A DNA stretch of 64,000 nt from Tubiluchus corallicola (taxonomy: Eukaryota > Priapulida > Priapulimorpha > Priapulimorphida > Tubiluchidae). Position 1 is the first letter of the stretch. Each line of letters starts with the position of its first letter. The notes under the pieces are model-generated. The model worked only from the letters and a program-made list of their open reading frames with translations, had not been told where the DNA came from and did no database searches. The stretch is from NCBI GenBank assembly GCA_030141605.1, contig JAQGDQ010000043.1, positions 186,001 to 250,000 on the forward strand. Reading direction: 5' to 3'. The position numbers and the translations under genes are program-made. This document shows, piece after piece, positions 60,983 to 64,000 of this stretch.

Positions 60983-63304
60983 GTCTGTCTCGGCCGTATC
61001 TTTATATGCTCCACACTTACCTGATGCTTAATGTTGCAATTTCATGTCCTTTGTTAAACAAATGCTGCATCAGCTGATAACTAGTAAAGTCGTGAATGGA
61101 GAAGAAAGTTGCCATGATTGGACAACCATTTGGGTTCAGGTGTGGTATCAGCGCACGATTTGGTTGTACTTTGCTGAAGATTTGCCTATAAAAAGTTGGC
61201 ATTGGATACATACACTAATTAATACATTAAATTATTGTGCATTCAACAACATATGAATCTTTAATCAATGGTTACTTGCAAATGAGATTATATTTCTATC
61301 CATAAATTTACATAATAAATACACTAGAGTAAGCGAGATAATTCTGAATAATAAGAATGAGCACAATAATGTATTGTTTTAGCGATTTACAAAATGTCTA
61401 AAAACCTGAATAACTTTACTGTATTGGTTATTACTGTTATGTATTGGTTAACAGCAATGGCAGCAGCAGCACAAATCAACATTAACTTCAGCAGCAAAGT
61501 AGGCAAAACTAGAATAAATCGTAGATGTATTATTCACATTTTAAGAAATTAGAGCAGTGGCATCAAACCATTGTTCTCATTGCTATAAATGTTACTGTCA
61601 TCGTCGCTATAATGTCGTCAACGTTAAGGCAGCTATTAGTATCAGTACTGTCACTGCCATTAATAAAATTTTCCAAAAAAGTAGTACCTTCCCAAGTGCA
61701 GGTAATCCGTTACTCGAATTGCCCCTTCCCAGGTCATCGTGATCATCTGTGGAACTTCTTCCGGATCCAGGTTGCCTGGAATGTCAGTTCCCACACATCG
61801 GCAGTCAGGTGGCTGACAGTTGCTGTCGGTGCAATAATCAGCTAGCAGATATAAAATATTGATGAAGTTCCAGGACCAAGTATAACTGTATAAAATATAG
61901 CAGCTGCTTCAATAGCTACTCATCATCACCTGCATGGTCAGTATAGCGACAATGCAGGCAGCAACCAACTCCAAAATTTTATTAGATTTAAACTATAGAT
62001 TAGTCTATAGCAACAAGAATAGTGGCAGCAGCACAGGCGGCAACAATCACATCAAGGCCAATGGCAGCAAATCGTCTTTAGCAGCATAACAGGTTTGAGA
62101 TTAGACTAAATCGTATTTTAAGCAATTAGAGAGATGGCATCAACTATATTCGTCATTGTTGTCACCCCCATAACTGTCATCGTCGTCATCGCCTCAACGT
62201 CGTCAACGTCAAGGGCAGCTATTAGTATAACCTTTGTCAATGCTATCAATGTAGTTATAGGTAGTATAGTTATAGGTATAGTACAGCTGTTAGGCATCAG
62301 TTGTTATATGTAGTAAATTAGCAGAAGTAGTAATACAGTAAAAGGTGGTTACAATGGGATATGATTGAGCCCTTAATTTTCCATTCTTACACATTAACAT
62401 TTCTAACACCTACGTTTAAATCCATGTCGCAATGTGACATTAAAACAGACGAAGGATGGTTAAGCCAAATATTTTTAATGGAAATCATACAAAGACGACT
62501 TACTGCACTCCGCTTCGTCACTTCCGTCGCCGCAGTCATCATAACCGTCACAAAGTCTGATGAACTGTACACACAAGTTATTGTTGCACATGAAAGGACA
62601 CTCGTAATGGTCGTCTGTGTTACCTATAATGTCAACATCCCCAGGTTACACGCTGTAGTACCAGGCTTATGCATTGTTAAGAGAGCATACAACAATTGCA
62701 AAAAATACACGAAAGAGTCAGCTTCTAAGAATAAACTTATAATTATAAAAAAATCAGGGAAAACTTATTATTTGAAAAACTGTAAATCTAGATTTTATTA
62801 CAGAATTTGCAGCAAAAGTGAACTAAATGATGCACGCCTAGAGGAGTAAGTTGCTGGCTCAAATGTAACTGGTAACGTGTGGATATTTTTTTAAATCAAT
62901 CCTCGCATCATTTATCGAAAGAGAAATTCAGTAAAAGCCATAAATTTGAATTTTCAGTTGAAGACACATTTGCAAATTTTATTTGATTTTTAAAAATTCT
63001 AGCAGTTGTCAAATAAATAGTCCAGTTGTCTCACCTAGCGGCACGTGACCGCAAAGTTCATTCCTTGCAAATATTGGAAAGTCACATAGTCCATCATGTA
63101 AGTCACGCTGAGACCAGATTAGACCAGGCGGACATTCCGTTTTAACCGGCCAGCCTTCCAGACATATGTAAAAGGTGCTACAGTCGTCGGGATCGGGTGC
63201 AAAACTTGCATTTAGTCCACCCGGGTCGCAAGCTTCAATACTGGAGTTGGGAAAAAATAACCCGATGTCTCGTTTCATACGATTATTGTTTGTTGAAGGT
63301 GACG
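59441..63304 (-). CDS. Chitin-deacetylase-like protein (CBM14 + LDLa + deacetylase domain), 5' end missing
   Basis: Five exons on the minus strand: 63304-63035, 62623-62504, 61841-61688, 61185-61021, 60650-59441. GT-AG introns and compatible phases give 638 visible residues. Order: CBM14 chitin-binding domain (1-90), LDL-receptor class A domain (91-130), polysaccharide-deacetylase domain (about 140-500), Glu/Gln-rich tail (505-638). This is the domain order of arthropod CDA1/CDA2 (serpentine, vermiform), secreted proteins of cuticle, gut lining or shell-type matrices. Conserved deacetylase segments include [49 protein letters not shown] and WEVPM. However, the TFDD metal and base motif reads TWEG, the first His of the H-S-x-x-H motif is Leu, and the late His motif reads IHLRPMW. 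The protein is probably not an active deacetylase. The signal-peptide exon is not found in the window. Confidence -1.
59444..59845 (-). repeat. Coding minisatellite, Glu/Gln-rich tail of the deacetylase-like protein
   Basis: On the + strand this is a pyrimidine-rich array of imperfect 9-15-bp units such as TTCTTGTTGTTCCTC. Read on the minus strand it encodes runs of EEEQQ and EEQQ with no stop over 134 codons. Preservation of an open frame in a fast-changing array suggests selection for a long acidic tail, though GA/CAA units contain few stop codons in this frame anyway. The opposite strand has a Leu/Phe ORF (59297-60022) that is only a shadow. Confidence -1.
60842..60990 (+). repeat. (CT)n tract in the last intron of the deacetylase-like gene
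   Basis: Pyrimidine-rich, mostly CT, in the intron at 60651-61020. On the transcribed minus strand it is a GA tract, close to the 5' splice site at 61020. Confidence -1.
61021..61185 (-). CDS. Deacetylase-like gene: exon with NPNGCPI and the His motif
   Basis: Acceptor TTTTTATAG, donor GCATCAG|GTAAGT, phase 2 in and out, 165 nt. It encodes [19 protein letters not shown] and [10 protein letters not shown], joining the next exon as S-H-R-T-P. The family pattern is G-H-E-I-A-x-H-S-x-[ST]-H; here the first zinc-binding His is Leu and the second remains. Confidence -1.
61447..61675 (+). repeat. Intronic direct repeat, copy 1
   Basis: Shares AAGAAATTAGAG, AGTGGCATCAA, CTGTCATCGTCG, GTCGTCAACGT and GGCAGCTATTAGTAT in the same order with copy 2. 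It lies between the exons at 61021-61185 and 61688-61841. Confidence -1.
61688..61841 (-). CDS. Deacetylase-like gene: start of the deacetylase domain, TWEG variant
   Basis: Acceptor TCTGCTAG, donor GGGAAG|GTACTA, phase 1 in and 2 out. It encodes [20 protein letters not shown], the Cys-rich linker seen before the deacetylase domain in CDA proteins, then [19 protein letters not shown]. Active family members read approximately PQMxxxTFDDAxN here, with the Asp pair acting as base and metal ligand. Both Asp positions are changed (Glu, Gly). Confidence -1.
62022..62250 (+). repeat. Intronic direct repeat, copy 2
   Basis: Same order of blocks as copy 1 (AAGCAATTAGAG, GATGGCATCAA, CTGTCATCGTCG, GTCGTCAACGT, GGCAGCTATTAGTAT), about 75 % similar by eye. 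Together the copies flank the exon encoding the TWEG motif. Confidence -1.
62504..62623 (-). CDS. Deacetylase-like gene: LDLa exon
   Basis: A 120-nt exon, phase 1 in and out, so a symmetric domain cassette. It encodes [20 protein letters not shown] and then [14 protein letters not shown]. Six cysteines and the calcium-binding D-x-x-x-D-C-x-D-x-S-D-E signature identify an LDL-receptor class A repeat. An LDLa module between CBM14 and the deacetylase domain is characteristic of CDA1/CDA2-type proteins. Confidence -1.
63035..63304 (-). CDS. Deacetylase-like gene: CBM14 (peritrophin-A) exon
   Basis: It starts after the acceptor TTTGCAG, preceded by a CTAACTAAT branch-site-like sequence and a pyrimidine stretch, and ends at CCGCTAG|GTGAGA; phase 1 in and out. 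It encodes a six-cysteine chitin-binding domain: C-D-P-G-G, then [24 protein letters not shown], and closing Cys residues in LCDFP and ELCG. The aromatic residues expected to contact chitin are present. The open frame continues upstream to an ATG at 63389, but the strong acceptor makes that read-through unlikely. Confidence -1.
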
Positions 63305-64000
63305 CTGCAAAGATGTAGAAAAGCATATGATTAGTTAGAGAGCAGGAAATTATGCCAAACAGTACCATACTTGCGTGATTCAACCACACTGCCTTAAACT
63401 GATGAAGTCTGGATAGTGGATATAATTGATTTATGCTGCTTGAGCATGTGCCGTATACCTTGTCTCTTGTAACAAGCTTTCTGGTTCAAGCAATGACACG
63501 AATAAGGCAAGTGATTAAAGCTTCAGTAGCACGGGATTTTTGGTATTTTATATAAAGCTCGATACTGTGCAAGCCGGGATGCAACACTCAACGGCAGGGT
63601 CTATTTGATACAGATGGTTGTGATAAAATTGTGTTCTATCTCACATGAATATGACAAACACTGAAGTTGTAGAAGTATCTTACCTATGTACAGTTGCCGA
63701 TATATCCTCACGGGACGAAGTAAACAGCCATCGCAGTATGGTAGTTGAAATTACCTAGATGCAGTTTTCTAAACAGTCTCTCATGTATTCATTAAATAAG
63801 CACAGCAATTTTTAATTTTAGTCATCTGAGAACCCTGTCTCACCACGGCCTTACGAACTCCATATAGTCATTTGTTTCTTAATAGTTGTGTTCGCAAAAA
63901 AGGTTAAAACTTTTTGAATGCTTTCGGATCTTTAATACTGGGCAAAAATGATTGCTTGGAACTATTACCTTTTTGACTTTACAGATTGGATACCCAAAAC
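63305..64000. other. Upstream of the first visible deacetylase-like exon
   Basis: Expected to be intron. A minus-strand donor-like CATAG|GTAAGA occurs at about 63682-63672, but the frame before it gives no signal peptide. No other feature is seen; the first coding exon probably lies beyond the window. Confidence -1.

Noticed and set aside
63305-63389. Start of the deacetylase-like protein at the ATG near 63389 with a hydrophobic leader
   Set aside because: The sequence just before 63304 is a strong acceptor with a CTAACTAAT branch-like site, so the open frame is read-through into intron; the true leader exon is elsewhere.

Overview
The window is eukaryotic, AT-rich DNA from an animal genome: split genes with canonical GT-AG introns, one intron of about 33 kb, many microsatellites, and decayed LINE and DNA-transposon copies. 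The two gene families present (an invertebrate class B1 neuropeptide receptor and a CBM14 + LDLa + polysaccharide-deacetylase chitin protein) together with the LINE types suggest a protostome, most likely a lophotrochozoan such as a mollusc. The taxon is an inference; there is no marker gene.

Gene 1 (+ strand, 2455-52673) is a complete 12-exon class B1 (secretin-family) GPCR. The intron phases join without a break into 564 codons: signal peptide, an unusually long Cys-rich N-terminal segment, a hormone-receptor domain, seven membrane segments and a cytoplasmic tail. Its best family match by eye is the calcitonin/CGRP/DH31-like group. Intron 1 (2530-35435) holds most of the repeats: an inverted-repeat element carrying a transposon-protein-like ORF and a TTATG/TCATG pentamer array, an imperfect palindromic element, a tRNA-like SINE head, two LINE 3' fragments and an antisense ankyrin-repeat gene fragment. 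Intron 7 contains another antisense LINE relic. Intron 9 contains a short hAT-type element with an exact 8-bp target-site duplication.

A gap of 6.8 kb (52674-59440) separates the two convergent genes. It holds long microsatellites, two diverged tRNA-like units and a short decayed copy of one exon of gene 2.

Gene 2 (- strand, 63304 down to 59441) is the 3' part of a chitin-deacetylase-like gene: chitin-binding peritrophin-A domain, LDL-receptor class A domain, NodB-type deacetylase domain and a 134-residue Glu/Gln tail encoded by a minisatellite. Its signal-peptide exon is not identified and probably lies beyond the right edge. Three of the usual catalytic or metal-binding positions are substituted, so the protein is predicted to be a secreted, chitin-binding, catalytically dead relative of chitin deacetylases. 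This is the most interesting single observation here. No unknown multi-gene system is visible.
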